Part shown: one piece after another, positions 1 to 7,540 of the stretch | How the letters are laid out: the number at the start of each line of letters is the position of its first letter | How positions within the stretch are numbered: position 1 is the stretch's first letter | From: Pseudomonas sp. GM74 | GTDB taxonomy: Bacteria; Pseudomonadota; Gammaproteobacteria; Pseudomonadales; Pseudomonadaceae | Length of the DNA: 36,450 nucleotides | NCBI RefSeq assembly: GCF_000282455.1 | Contig: NZ_AKJG01000151.1 | Location: 1 to 36,450 of the forward strand | Direction of reading: 5' to 3' | Program-made: the position numbers and the translations under genes | Notes under the pieces: generated by a model | What the model saw: the letters and a program-made list of their open reading frames with translations, nothing else | Databases searched by the model: none | Told to the model about the DNA's origin: nothing

Positions 1-21
1 CGCAGGCTCGGCAGCTGCTAC
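1..21 (-). repeat. End of an interspersed intergenic repeat
   Basis: The first 21 bases are the reverse complement, with one mismatch, of bases 36409-36429 near the far end of the window. The shared core reads GTAGCAGCTGCCGAGC. The element is cut by the window edge, so its full length is not visible. Because this stretch is repeat sequence, the open frame running through it is unlikely to be the end of an upstream gene such as phnW. Confidence 0.6.
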
Positions 22-60
22 CCGGATTTGCTCATCATTCCAACAAGCAGGATTTGAGAC

Positions 61-888
61 ATGAACTACACCAACCCAACCAAACTGCAAGCCGCCATCC
101 TCGACTGGGCCGGCACTGTGGTCGACTTCGGCTCCTTCGCCCCGACGCAGATTTTCGTCGAGGCTTTCGCCGAGTTCGACGTCCAGGTGTCCATCGAAGA
201 AGCCCGTGGCCCGATGGGCATGGGCAAGTGGGACCACATCCGCACCCTGTGCGATCTGCCGGAGGTTGCCGAGCGTTATCGTAAAGTGTTCGGCCGCACG
301 CCGACCGACGATGACGTCACCGCCATTTACCAACGCTTCATGCCGCTACAGATCGAAAAAATCGCCGAACACTCGGCACTGATTCCCGGGGCGCTGGAGA
401 CCATCGCCAACCTGCGCCAGCAAGGGATCAAGATCGGCTCCTGCTCCGGTTACCCGAAACAGGTCATGGACAAGGTGGTTGAACTGGCCGCCACCAACGG
501 CTACGTGGCCGATCACGTGGTCGCCACCGATGAAGTCCCGAATGGTCGCCCATGGCCCGCCCAGGCGCTGGCCAACGTCATCGCCCTGGGCATCGACGAT
601 GTCGCCGCCTGCGTGAAGATCGATGACACCGTGCCGGGCATTCTCGAAGGTCGCCGCGCAGGCATGTGGACCGTGGCGCTGATCTGCTCCGGCAATGCCC
701 TGGGCCTGGACTACGAAGGTTATCGCGCCTTGGGCCGCGACCAACTGGACAGCGAGCGCAAGCGCATCCACGGGATGTTCGAAGGCTCGCGCCCGCACTA
801 CATGATCGACACCATCACCGATCTGCCGGAAGTGATCGCCGACATCAACAAGCGTCTGGCCAACGGCGAAATGCCACAGTCCAGCTGA
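61..888 (+). CDS. phnX: Phosphonoacetaldehyde hydrolase
   Basis: This 275-residue HAD-superfamily enzyme is predicted to cleave the C-P bond of phosphonoacetaldehyde to acetaldehyde and phosphate, the second step of 2-aminoethylphosphonate breakdown in the cytoplasm. The nucleophile motif DWAGTVVDFG places the catalytic Asp at residue 15. The cap-domain motif GMGKWD places the Schiff-base Lys at residue 56. The acidic pair of DDTVPG is at 188-189. The spacing matches known phosphonatases. The ATG at 61 has AGGA a few bases upstream. No phnW transaminase is visible in the 60 bases before it, which are largely repeat. A hairpin at 904-931 follows the stop. Identity is near certain; the upstream partner lies outside the window or is unlinked. 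Confidence 0.96.
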   Translation: MNYTNPTKLQAAILDWAGTVVDFGSFAPTQIFVEAFAEFDVQVSIEEARGPMGMGKWDHIRTLCDLPEVAERYRKVFGRTPTDDDVTAIYQRFMPLQIEKIAEHSALIPGALETIANLRQQGIKIGSCSGYPKQVMDKVVELAATNGYVADHVVATDEVPNGRPWPAQALANVIALGIDDVAACVKIDDTVPGILEGRRAGMWTVALICSGNALGLDYEGYRALGRDQLDSERKRIHGMFEGSRPHYMIDTITDLPEVIADINKRLANGEMPQSS

Positions 889-903
889 TAAATCCCCGCA
901 TTG

Positions 904-931
904 CCCTTGTGGGAGCCTGCTCCCACAAGGG
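904..931. repeat. REP-like perfect palindrome between convergent genes
   Basis: A perfect 12-bp stem (904-915 with 920-931) closes on the loop CCTG, with the REP-type core GTGGGAG/CTCCCAC. It sits between the convergent phnX and yjbH-like stops. It lacks a long T tract, so it may act as a bidirectional RNA stabiliser or a weak terminator. Confidence 0.75.
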
Positions 932-945
932 TCTTTGTGCCGAGG

Positions 946-3024
946 TTACTCAGTGATCTTCTCGAAGTTGCGATAGAACATGTCGTCGTCGCGGCTGTCG
1001 GTCATCGAATGTAGCTGGTAGCTGCGATTGAGCCGTGCACCGCCGTCCCGGGTCAGTGGCGACCAGACGAGGTTGGCGCGGCGCATGGTCGACATGCTCA
1101 TCAGTTCATCGAACGGAATAGACAGGTAGATGCCTTTGTCGAAACTACCTTCGCCATATTCAGCACCGGTTGCGGTGGTGATCGTTGCCCACGCACCAAA
1201 CCGTACGCCGTTGGAAAACTCCCGCGAGATATCCAGCGTGCCCCCCCAGTCGCCTGCCAGGTAACGCCCGACGCTGACAGCTGCCAGCGTGTCGTAGGGC
1301 AAGTCGGTGTAGCCGGTGATGTGACCGGTCAATACCGAATAATCACGCAAACCAAACCCCTGGTCGAACTCACGTTGGCGCACGTAGTTCAGGTCCGCGC
1401 CCACCGACCAACGCTCGCCGGTCGGACGGAACAGCACCTCGCCCCCGACACCGGCAAACATCGACTCCAGGTAGCCGCCGTACACCATGCCATACAGGTC
1501 TTTGTCCAACTGCTCGGCATGGCTGACCTGGAACAACGGCATGGTGACATCGGACGTGGTCATGTACTGACGCAAGTCCGTGCGCACGCGGGGCAAGCCG
1601 CTGGGTGCGTCATAGGTGAACTTGTCGAAGTTGTTGATCAGGTTGGCACTGAGCAAACCACTCCACCAGGTGTTGCGGTTGAAGCGGTACTCGGCGTCCG
1701 CGTCGGCGCTGAACTGATAGAGCAAGCCATCGGGGCCACCGACGTTCTGCTTGAAGCCCAGACCGACGCCATAGGCGAATGGTTGCATCGCTTCGGTGTA
1801 GAGGGTTTTCTCGTTGTGCGGCATCGCCGGGTTGATCTCGGTGGTGCGGTGCAGCGCTTGCAGCGGCTCCTCGTTGTCGATCACTTCGCGGAAGGTTTGC
1901 CGAGGCACGCTGGTTTCTTCAAGTGGCAGGCCGTAGCGCTTGTTCACCACGGTGAACCAGTCGATTTCGTCGTTGACGCTGTTGTCCAGAATCCGGCTCG
2001 CGCGGCCTACGGCCTTGGCCGAATGGAAGTAACGCTGCTGCTCGCCGTACACGAACAATTCGGAATCGCGCTGGCTGATGCGCTCGACCTTGTACCCGGC
2101 ATTTTGCTGCAGGCGCCGGGACACATCGGCCCAGTTGACCTGATCCATCCCGGTGCTCGGCGCCTTCGCCGGCAAGGGTTCAGCCGGCGGGTCGAACGTC
2201 TTGGCCGGCGCCTTGCGGCTGGCGAAGTTGGTGTGGAAGGTGACGCCGAACATCGCCGTATTGCCGCGCTCCCACGCTGCGCTGACGTCGATCGAGTCAG
2301 TCAGCTTGAACACCGCGCCAAGGTTGATCGGCGAGTCCTGCTTGATCTCGTTGTCCTTTGGCTCGTGCTTGTAATCGTTGCCTTCGTATTCGAGTTTCAG
2401 GCTGAGCCGATCCCAGGGTGTCTGGTAGCTCACGCCGCCGAAAAAGGATGGGCTGCCGCGAAAATAGGCCCCGGCGTTGACATCACCGGTACCTTCGCTG
2501 TCGGGCCGGGTCTTGAAGCGATCACTGATGTAGCCCAGCGGGTTTTCGAAGTCACCGCGGTTGCCCAGGTAACCCCAGGCAATGCCGGCGCTGAAATCAA
2601 AATTGTCGTAGCGCTTGTTGGCCACCACGAATTCACTGGAGAACAGGCCCGTACCACCGATGTCCCGGAAGCCCAAGGCCACCTCGGGTGCCCAATGGGT
2701 CTCTTCCCACAGGCGAGCCTTGAGGTCGACCGCCTTGTCCTTGTAGCTCTGGTTGCCGCTCAATGATTCGGGGCCATAGGGACGGTTGGTGATCGCGGTG
2801 TAGCGAAACGAGCCTTCCAGCCACTCAAGTGGCTGAAGTGAAACGCTGTAACGGCTGTAGGGGTCGGTGCGGTTGGCATTCAGGCTCAATTCACCGGCCG
2901 GCGCCATCCGCGCCGTCGGCGTTTGCAACAGGCCCGCGCCACCGAAATCATTCTGGGTAATGCGTGGTTCTGCATAAGCCAGACCACAGGGCAATAACAA
3001 TACGGCTGCAAAACGTAAATTCAA
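946..3024 (-). CDS. yjbH: YjbH/GfcD-family outer-membrane exopolysaccharide protein
   Basis: This 692-residue protein has an N-terminal signal peptide ending near AYA at about residue 19. The mature start contains NDFGGAGLLQTPTARM, typical of YjbH (DUF940) proteins. The body is rich in alternating beta-strand segments with aromatic residues, as expected for an outer-membrane beta-barrel. YjbH/GfcD proteins accompany Wza-type exporters in E. coli yjbEFGH and group 4 capsule loci and are needed for polysaccharide production or surface assembly by an unsettled mechanism. Its start overlaps the stop of the YjbG-like gene by 4 bases, so the two are probably translationally coupled. It is the last gene of the galE/wza unit. 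Confidence 0.88.
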   Translation of the reverse strand: MNLRFAAVLLLPCGLAYAEPRITQNDFGGAGLLQTPTARMAPAGELSLNANRTDPYSRYSVSLQPLEWLEGSFRYTAITNRPYGPESLSGNQSYKDKAVDLKARLWEETHWAPEVALGFRDIGGTGLFSSEFVVANKRYDNFDFSAGIAWGYLGNRGDFENPLGYISDRFKTRPDSEGTGDVNAGAYFRGSPSFFGGVSYQTPWDRLSLKLEYEGNDYKHEPKDNEIKQDSPINLGAVFKLTDSIDVSAAWERGNTAMFGVTFHTNFASRKAPAKTFDPPAEPLPAKAPSTGMDQVNWADVSRRLQQNAGYKVERISQRDSELFVYGEQQRYFHSAKAVGRASRILDNSVNDEIDWFTVVNKRYGLPLEETSVPRQTFREVIDNEEPLQALHRTTEINPAMPHNEKTLYTEAMQPFAYGVGLGFKQNVGGPDGLLYQFSADADAEYRFNRNTWWSGLLSANLINNFDKFTYDAPSGLPRVRTDLRQYMTTSDVTMPLFQVSHAEQLDKDLYGMVYGGYLESMFAGVGGEVLFRPTGERWSVGADLNYVRQREFDQGFGLRDYSVLTGHITGYTDLPYDTLAAVSVGRYLAGDWGGTLDISREFSNGVRFGAWATITTATGAEYGEGSFDKGIYLSIPFDELMSMSTMRRANLVWSPLTRDGGARLNRSYQLHSMTDSRDDDMFYRNFEKITE

Positions 3025-3782
3025 CGAACCACCTCAGCCAGCTGCGTGGCAATAAATTCGGCCAACTGCTGATTCAGTTCAGGGATAGGCGGATCAAGGT
3101 CATCGTTTTTGACCGGGACCAGAATCTTGCTGCCGGCGACAGGTATCTGCCCGCTCTCGCGATTCCAGTGCGCAATGCCGACGCGCCGGGTGACGCCGTT
3201 GGGCTGGATCAACCACAGGTAATCGGCGTCCGCATCGACCAGCGGCGTGCAACCCTGCAGGTAATCGCGGGCCTCTTGCAGCGCTTGATAGGGCAACCGA
3301 CACGACTCGGCGACAGCGCCGAGCACCTCGACTTCGTCGACCCGCAGCGGGTAGATGAGGCGATCGCCGTCGTCCAGGCGAATGTTGCGGGCAAACCCGA
3401 CTTCCACGGCGACCGGGTCCAGGACAGCCACTTGGCGCCCGGTGACCGGCATGCGCCTGACTTGCTCGGCCAACCGCACCGCCAGGGCAGCCCGGCTCGG
3501 TCTGTCGAACAGCACGGCCATGCGCTGCAACACGTCCAGATCGAACAGCACCCCGGCCTTGAGCCGGGTCTGCTCTTCGACCAGGGACTGACGCAGCAAT
3601 ACGCCCGCCAACCAGTAACTCTCGGCATTGGGCTGTGCCACGCTGATCACGTCCAGCAATCGCCCGCCCGCCGGCAGGTCGACCGCCCCCGGGTTGGCAA
3701 CGTCACCGGTGACGGTGACCGCTGCATGGCTGATGCCAGTGATCAACAGCAGGCACGCCGATAGAGCCCTGACCCGCTTCAC
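3021..3782 (-). CDS. yjbG: YjbG/GfcC-family periplasmic capsule biosynthesis protein
   Basis: This 253-residue protein has a signal peptide of about 20 residues (ending SHA). It continues VTVTGDVANPGAVDLPAGGRLLDVI, which has the look of the soluble-ligand-binding (SLBB-like) folds of GfcC. The C-terminus is amphipathic and helical (PELNQQLAEFIATQLAEVV), as described for GfcC. The family is periplasmic and works with GfcB/GfcD in export of group 4 capsule or Yjb polysaccharide; the biochemical activity is unknown. It overlaps both neighbours by 4 bases (YjbF-like upstream, YjbH-like downstream), a tightly packed operon arrangement. Confidence 0.85.
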   Translation of the reverse strand: MKRVRALSACLLLITGISHAAVTVTGDVANPGAVDLPAGGRLLDVISVAQPNAESYWLAGVLLRQSLVEEQTRLKAGVLFDLDVLQRMAVLFDRPSRAALAVRLAEQVRRMPVTGRQVAVLDPVAVEVGFARNIRLDDGDRLIYPLRVDEVEVLGAVAESCRLPYQALQEARDYLQGCTPLVDADADYLWLIQPNGVTRRVGIAHWNRESGQIPVAGSKILVPVKNDDLDPPIPELNQQLAEFIATQLAEVVR

Positions 3783-4444
3783 CGGGCATGCCTGCGGTCA
3801 GGGGTCAGTTGCACGATCTTGACCCGCAACTGCGAGGTCAGTTGCTGCTCACTCTGCACAATGAAACCGTCAACGGGATCGACCCAGTAACGATTGGTCG
3901 CACGCAGGCCGATGGCCGGCGCGTCAATCTGCTCATCGACACGTAGCACGGCGTATTCCTTGTTGAGGATTTCCAGGGTTTCCATGGATTTGCGGGAGAA
4001 GCGACTGTTCAAGGTCACCCCGACTTCCTGGCCCTGGTAGAGATCGATCCAGCGCTGACTGGTATAGCCATCGGGCACTTGATGGAGGCCTTGCTTGAAG
4101 GGCGAGACGTCGGCAAGGCGCGTCCCGTCCAGATCGCCGCCCAGGCCCAGGCCGATGCTGCGCACCGCCAGGCCATCACGCATCAGCAGGACCTGTTTGC
4201 CGGACGCGACCCAGAACTGCAGGTCGCCGCGCTCACGCACCAGCGCCAGCACGCCGGAACCGGACGGCGTGGTCAGCTTGAGCTGGGGATAGCGCACATC
4301 CGCCACCTGGGCCGCCGTCACGTCCAGCTCATTGGGCCCCACCACCGCTGATTTGAGGTTGGTCATCGAAGCGACCATCAGCGGGTTACAGCCACACAAC
4401 ATCAAGGCCGCTATCAAGCAGACGCCAACATTCAACGTTCTCAC
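3779..4444 (-). CDS. yjbF: YjbF/GfcB-family lipoprotein
   Basis: This 221-residue protein has a lipoprotein signal ending LMLCGC, with the acylated Cys near residue 19. The next two residues are N and P, not D, so outer-membrane sorting is expected. The mid-region (YPQLKLTTPSGSGVLALV) and the tryptophan-bearing C-terminal half (RYWVDPVDGFIVQSEQQL) fit the YjbF family of group 4 capsule/Yjb loci. Its molecular role is not known. It lies 14 bases after wza and overlaps the YjbG-like gene by 4 bases, so it is part of the wza operon. Confidence 0.83.
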   Translation of the reverse strand: MRTLNVGVCLIAALMLCGCNPLMVASMTNLKSAVVGPNELDVTAAQVADVRYPQLKLTTPSGSGVLALVRERGDLQFWVASGKQVLLMRDGLAVRSIGLGLGGDLDGTRLADVSPFKQGLHQVPDGYTSQRWIDLYQGQEVGVTLNSRFSRKSMETLEILNKEYAVLRVDEQIDAPAIGLRATNRYWVDPVDGFIVQSEQQLTSQLRVKIVQLTPDRRHAR

Positions 4445-4458
4445 GATCGGACCCGGCC

Positions 4459-5574
4459 TTAATTGCTGTTGCTGCTGACTTCACTCATGTTCTTCGCCGC
4501 GGAAGCGCCCGTACCGACAATCGATGCCGACGGCACCAATTGGCTGATGAAGCGATTCCAGCGAGTCACGTTGGCAGGACCTACGTAAACAACGTCCTGG
4601 GGACGTACTTCAAAGTGCGTGGCCAGCGCCATGGCGGTCGGGGATTGGGCTTGCAACTGGTAGACTTTCGCCGGTTCCACATCGAGGTTTTCAACACCCC
4701 TGATCACGTACACGGCGTTACCGTTGGAGGTGGTCTGACTCAATCCACCGACCGAGCCCAGCACATCGGACAGGTTCATGGTGGCGGTCTTGAAGCTCAG
4801 TGCGCGGGGCTGGTTGACCTCGCCCATGACGTAGATGCGTTTTTTGTCGTTGTACGGCAGATACAACTGATCGCCACCCTTGAGGTAGACGTTCTGCAAC
4901 TCGGAGTCCGGCTGGTTGAGCGTGTCGAGATTGAGCGTGTAGACCCGCCCGTTTCGCGTCAGCAACAGACCGGACAAGTCGGCACTCGCCGTATCGATAC
5001 CGGCAGAACCGAGGGCCTCGACCACACTGAGCGGGTTGGTGGAAATCGGTTGCGGACCGGCCTTCGAAACGGCGCCCGTCACCACGACTTTCTGGCTGGA
5101 AAAGCGCAACACGGCGACATCCACTTGCGGTTCGGCGATGAAGGCCGACAGCCTTTCTTCGATGTCCGATCGCAGTTGCTGGACGGTTTTACCGGCCGCC
5201 TGGACCTCTTTGATAAACGGGTAGTAGAGCGTGCCATCGGCACGGACCAGGCGACCGTTGGCATCAATCTGCTGTTGCGCGCCGGAGGGTGCGGTCAGCT
5301 CCGGGTGGTCCCAGACCGTGATGTACAGGACATCGTTACTGCCAATGCGGTACTCGGCCGGGGCCGCCAACAGTTCCGTCGGCACGGACTCATGCTTTTG
5401 CGTGGCCCTGTTCATGGAAATGAGCTTGGGCGTGATCGCAATGAGCTCGACCCGACTGCTTTCACTGGCGCCCTGGCGCGTGATGTCACTGGTGCTCAGG
5501 TATTGGCCGGGGGAAAACATGCAACCTTGTAAAGCGATGCTTGCCAACATTAAAAGAGAAAAGCTACGAGTCAT
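4459..5574 (-). CDS. wza: Wza-type outer-membrane polysaccharide export lipoprotein
   Basis: This 371-residue protein is predicted to be the octameric outer-membrane export channel of a Wzy-dependent polysaccharide. It has a lipoprotein signal with lipobox LQGC (Cys 18). The polysaccharide-export domain begins around residue 75 (YRIGSNDVLYITVWDHPELT). SLBB repeats follow (VVVTGAVSKAGPQPI and IYVMGEVNQPRALSF). A C-terminal amphipathic segment contains NVTRWNRFISQLVPS, corresponding to the membrane-spanning helix barrel. It pairs functionally with Wzc, encoded in the other operon at about 16-18 kb. A terminator-like hairpin lies between it and the preceding small gene. Confidence 0.95.
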   Translation of the reverse strand: MTRSFSLLMLASIALQGCMFSPGQYLSTSDITRQGASESSRVELIAITPKLISMNRATQKHESVPTELLAAPAEYRIGSNDVLYITVWDHPELTAPSGAQQQIDANGRLVRADGTLYYPFIKEVQAAGKTVQQLRSDIEERLSAFIAEPQVDVAVLRFSSQKVVVTGAVSKAGPQPISTNPLSVVEALGSAGIDTASADLSGLLLTRNGRVYTLNLDTLNQPDSELQNVYLKGGDQLYLPYNDKKRIYVMGEVNQPRALSFKTATMNLSDVLGSVGGLSQTTSNGNAVYVIRGVENLDVEPAKVYQLQAQSPTAMALATHFEVRPQDVVYVGPANVTRWNRFISQLVPSASIVGTGASAAKNMSEVSSNSN

Positions 5575-5603
5575 AATGGCACTACGCTATTCAAGGGCGA
5601 ATC

Positions 5604-5637
5604 TAAAAACAAAGTCACCCGATTTGCATCGGGCGAC
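5604..5637 (-). terminator. Intrinsic terminator/attenuator between the yjbE-like gene and wza
   Basis: Read on the minus strand, a 10-bp stem (one G-U pair) formed by 5628-5637 and 5614-5623 closes on a 4-base loop and is followed by TTTGTTTTT. It lies in the 90-base gap after the small gene's stop and before wza. It should stop part of the transcripts, giving more message for the small protein than for the downstream export genes. Confidence 0.7.
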
Positions 5638-5664
5638 CTTGTACTGCACCAACAGATGTTTCAG

Positions 5665-5901
5665 TTAGTTGTGCGTGCCGGTTGTACCCGTGGTACCTGT
5701 CGTACCCGTCGTACCGCCGTTTGCACTTCCACCACTGTTGGACGCCGCTACAGCACTGGCGACCATTGCAGTACTGGCTGCAGTGGCTTGAGTCGCCGCC
5801 ACGTTACCCAATACATTGGTCGCAGTTGTAAGCGGCGCTTCTACCGCAGACGCCAAGTTGCTCAACATCGTCAACAGGGCAATTGCCATCACTTTCTTCA
5901 T
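5665..5901 (-). CDS. yjbE: YjbE/GfcA-like small secreted Thr/Gly-rich protein
   Basis: This 78-residue protein has a clear signal peptide (cleavage after ASA, near residue 19), an Ala/Thr/Val-rich middle (TAASTAMVASAVAASN), and a C-terminal tail of repeated Gly-Thr-Thr units. The composition and position, first in a gene set followed by wza and YjbF/G/H homologues, match the E. coli YjbE/GfcA small proteins, whose function is unknown. The start is supported by AGGAG at 5907-5911, 5 bases before the ATG. Hairpins sit on both sides of the gene. The family call rests on architecture and context, since such low-complexity proteins align poorly. Confidence 0.7.
   Translation of the reverse strand: MKKVMAIALLTMLSNLASAVEAPLTTATNVLGNVAATQATAASTAMVASAVAASNSGGSANGGTTGTTGTTGTTGTHN
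5674..5715 (-). repeat. Tandem 9-bp coding repeats (Gly-Thr-Thr units)
   Basis: Four to five 9-base units with third-position variation encode the Gly-Thr-Thr tail of the small secreted protein. The variation at synonymous sites suggests the peptide repeat is under selection. The array could also expand or contract by slippage. Confidence 0.7.
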
Positions 5902-5924
5902 ATCAACTCCTTTCTAACATTCAA

Positions 5925-5940
5925 CCCGATCGAAATCGGG
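5925..5940 (-). promoter_or_regulatory. 5' leader hairpin with UUCG tetraloop ahead of the yjbE-like gene
   Basis: On the minus strand CCCGAT-TTCG-ATCGGG forms a perfect 6-bp stem closed by a UUCG loop, 14 bases upstream of the AGGAG ribosome-binding site. It has no T tract, so it is more likely an mRNA-stabilising or regulatory element than a terminator. The same CCCGAT/ATCGGG stem recurs in the hairpin after the gene. Confidence 0.55.
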
Positions 5941-6133
5941 CATTACGTTAGAGGTGGTAGAGTTCAAGTCCGCAAAAAGTGCGAACAAGATCCGTTGTTC
6001 TTTCACAGTCTTACCCAACTGATAAAAGTCGAACGGCAGGTTTATATCTACGGGCTTGCAAAAGGCATGACCAGTGTATTTTCCCGACGATATCTAACAA
6101 CCTGACTGGAAATAACATCAGGCTAAAACGCCA
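5941..6133 (-). promoter_or_regulatory. Intergenic region between galE and the yjbE-like gene
   Basis: This gene-free stretch separates the galE stop from the yjbE-like leader. On the minus strand an imperfect 7-bp hairpin lies at 5970-5988, and there is a weak candidate promoter (TTGTTA, 16 bases, TACACT) around 6070-6100. The region is AT-richer than its surroundings, which fits a separate promoter for the export genes. I cannot fix the start site. Confidence 0.3.
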
Positions 6134-7150
6134 TCATCCCAGATAGCCTTTGGGGTGATTCGATTGCCAGCGCCAGGTATCCGTGACCATGTCCTGCAAG
6201 TTGCGCGTGGCCTTCCAGCCCAGCTCTTTCTGCGCCTTGGAAGGGTCGGCCCAGCTCTCGGCGATATCACCGGAGCGACGCGGCATCATTCGATAGGGCA
6301 CCGGCTGACCGCACGCCTGCTCGAACGCCCGCAGCACTTGCAACACGCTGTAGCCATCGCCGGTGCCCAGGTTCCAGGTATGAATGCCGGTGCGCCCGGC
6401 GATGGACTGCAAGGCCTTGAGATGGCCATCCGCCAGGTCCACGACGTGGATATAATCGCGCACCCCGGTGCCGTCGACCGTAGGGTAATCGTTGCCGAAG
6501 ATCGACAACTCTTGCAGGCTGCCAACCGCCACCTGGCTGATGTAGGGCACCAGGTTATTCGGAATGCCGCTCGGGTCTTCGCCCAGATGACCGCTGTCAT
6601 GCGCGCCGATCGGGTTGAAGTAACGCAACAGCGCGATGCTCCAGCGCGGCTCGGCCAGGCTCAGGTCACGCAGCACATTTTCCACGATCAGCTTGGATTG
6701 ACCGTAGGGATTGGTGGGGTTGCCCGTGGGGAAATCCTCGCGGATCGGCATCTGCTCCGGCTCGCCGTATACCGTGGCCGACGAACTGAACACCAGGCGA
6801 AACACCCCGGCGGCGGCCATCGCCTGACACAGCGTGATGCTGCCGCTGACGTTGGTCTCGTAATACTCAAGCGGCTTGCGCACGCTCTCGCCCACGGCCT
6901 TGAGACCGGCAAAGTGCAGGACGGCATCGATGGCATGCTGCTGGAAAATCCGGTCCAGCAAGGCCCGGTCGCACACATCACCGCGAATCATCAGCGCACT
7001 CTTGCCGCAAATGGCTTCCACCGCGTGCAATGCCGCGTCGCTGCTGTTGCAAAGATTATCCAGCACAACAACTTCATAGCCTGCTTCAAGCAATGCGAGC
7101 GTGGTGTGCGAACCGATGTATCCAGCTCCACCCGTTACCAGAATTTTCAT
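6134..7150 (-). CDS. galE: UDP-glucose 4-epimerase
   Basis: This SDR-family epimerase interconverts UDP-glucose and UDP-galactose (possibly the N-acetyl forms), supplying sugar donors for the polysaccharide. The NAD-binding motif GGAGYIGSH is at the N-terminus. The catalytic SSSATVYG and YGQSK segments follow, then the NPIGAH and VRDYIHVVDLA motifs of GalE. I chose the ATG at 7150, giving MKILVTGG and 338 residues, because GGA lies 7 bases upstream. An in-frame ATG at 7162 would add four residues but has no visible ribosome site. The gene heads the minus-strand unit and is divergent from galU. Confidence 0.95.
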   Translation of the reverse strand: MKILVTGGAGYIGSHTTLALLEAGYEVVVLDNLCNSSDAALHAVEAICGKSALMIRGDVCDRALLDRIFQQHAIDAVLHFAGLKAVGESVRKPLEYYETNVSGSITLCQAMAAAGVFRLVFSSSATVYGEPEQMPIREDFPTGNPTNPYGQSKLIVENVLRDLSLAEPRWSIALLRYFNPIGAHDSGHLGEDPSGIPNNLVPYISQVAVGSLQELSIFGNDYPTVDGTGVRDYIHVVDLADGHLKALQSIAGRTGIHTWNLGTGDGYSVLQVLRAFEQACGQPVPYRMMPRRSGDIAESWADPSKAQKELGWKATRNLQDMVTDTWRWQSNHPKGYLG

Positions 7151-7540
7151 AGTGCGGTCCATAGTGGGAAAAGTGCGAAGTTGCGTGTCAAGTCCCTCTT
7201 GTTAAAGGTGTGTGCTGAACCACACAAATAAGAGCGACTACAACCAAAAACAAAATTAGTTCAACGACTGGCAATAAATATTTTTTCAGGCCAAACTGTA
7301 TTGCGGGATACTTATTAGCATTCCGACGCACACACCACTATCAACAGATGCCGACTAAAAATAACCAACAACTATCAACCCGACATCTCATAACATTGTT
7401 GCGTTATCCGCACATTGCTATTTGCCACTAGTGGCCATACTCAGGTATTAAAGTAAGCCTTCAATAATCATTGAAACTTGCAATCACTCGTTATTGCGCG
7501 CACCCGTTGGCTGTGTTCCATGACTGTCCAGGATACTTTT
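7151..7540. promoter_or_regulatory. Divergent galE/galU intergenic region
   Basis: About 390 bases without a convincing gene, clearly AT-richer than the flanks. It must carry promoters for both galE and galU. Two dyads stand out: a perfect 12-bp palindrome at 7424-7435 and TTCAAT-AATC-ATTGAA at 7460-7475. A small stem (TGTGTG/CACACA) lies at about 7208-7225 in the presumed galE leader. I saw no convincing sigma-70, AlgU or RpoN promoter. Confidence 0.5.
7424..7435. promoter_or_regulatory. Perfect 12-bp palindrome, candidate operator
   Basis: GCCACTAGTGGC is a perfect inverted repeat in the divergent galE/galU region, about 105 bases upstream of the galU start. It could be a regulator-binding site; no specific regulator is recognised. 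Confidence 0.35.

Noticed and set aside
1..57. Open frame at the left edge that could be the end of phnW
   Set aside because: The first 21 bases are an interspersed repeat, and the short peptide does not resemble the C-terminus of AEP transaminases.
1321..2766. Long plus-strand open frame opposite the yjbH-like gene (similar ones at 15989-17926 opposite wzc and 28593-29981 opposite lolE)
   Set aside because: These follow from high GC at third codon positions of the real genes. The translated products show no family motifs, and the opposite-strand genes are certain.
5674..5715. Regular short repeats that might be a CRISPR or VNTR array
   Set aside because: The units are 9 bases with no spacers and encode Gly-Thr-Thr repeats in frame, so this is a coding repeat.
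7163..7540. AlgU or RpoN promoter ahead of galE or galU
   Set aside because: GAACT-like boxes were found, but no matching -10 element at the right spacing, and no TGGCAC-N5-TTGC match.
7478..7540. Upstream extension of galU from the ATG at 7478
   Set aside because: The extra 21 residues lie outside the GalU family start, and the ribosome site AGGA fits the ATG at 7541.
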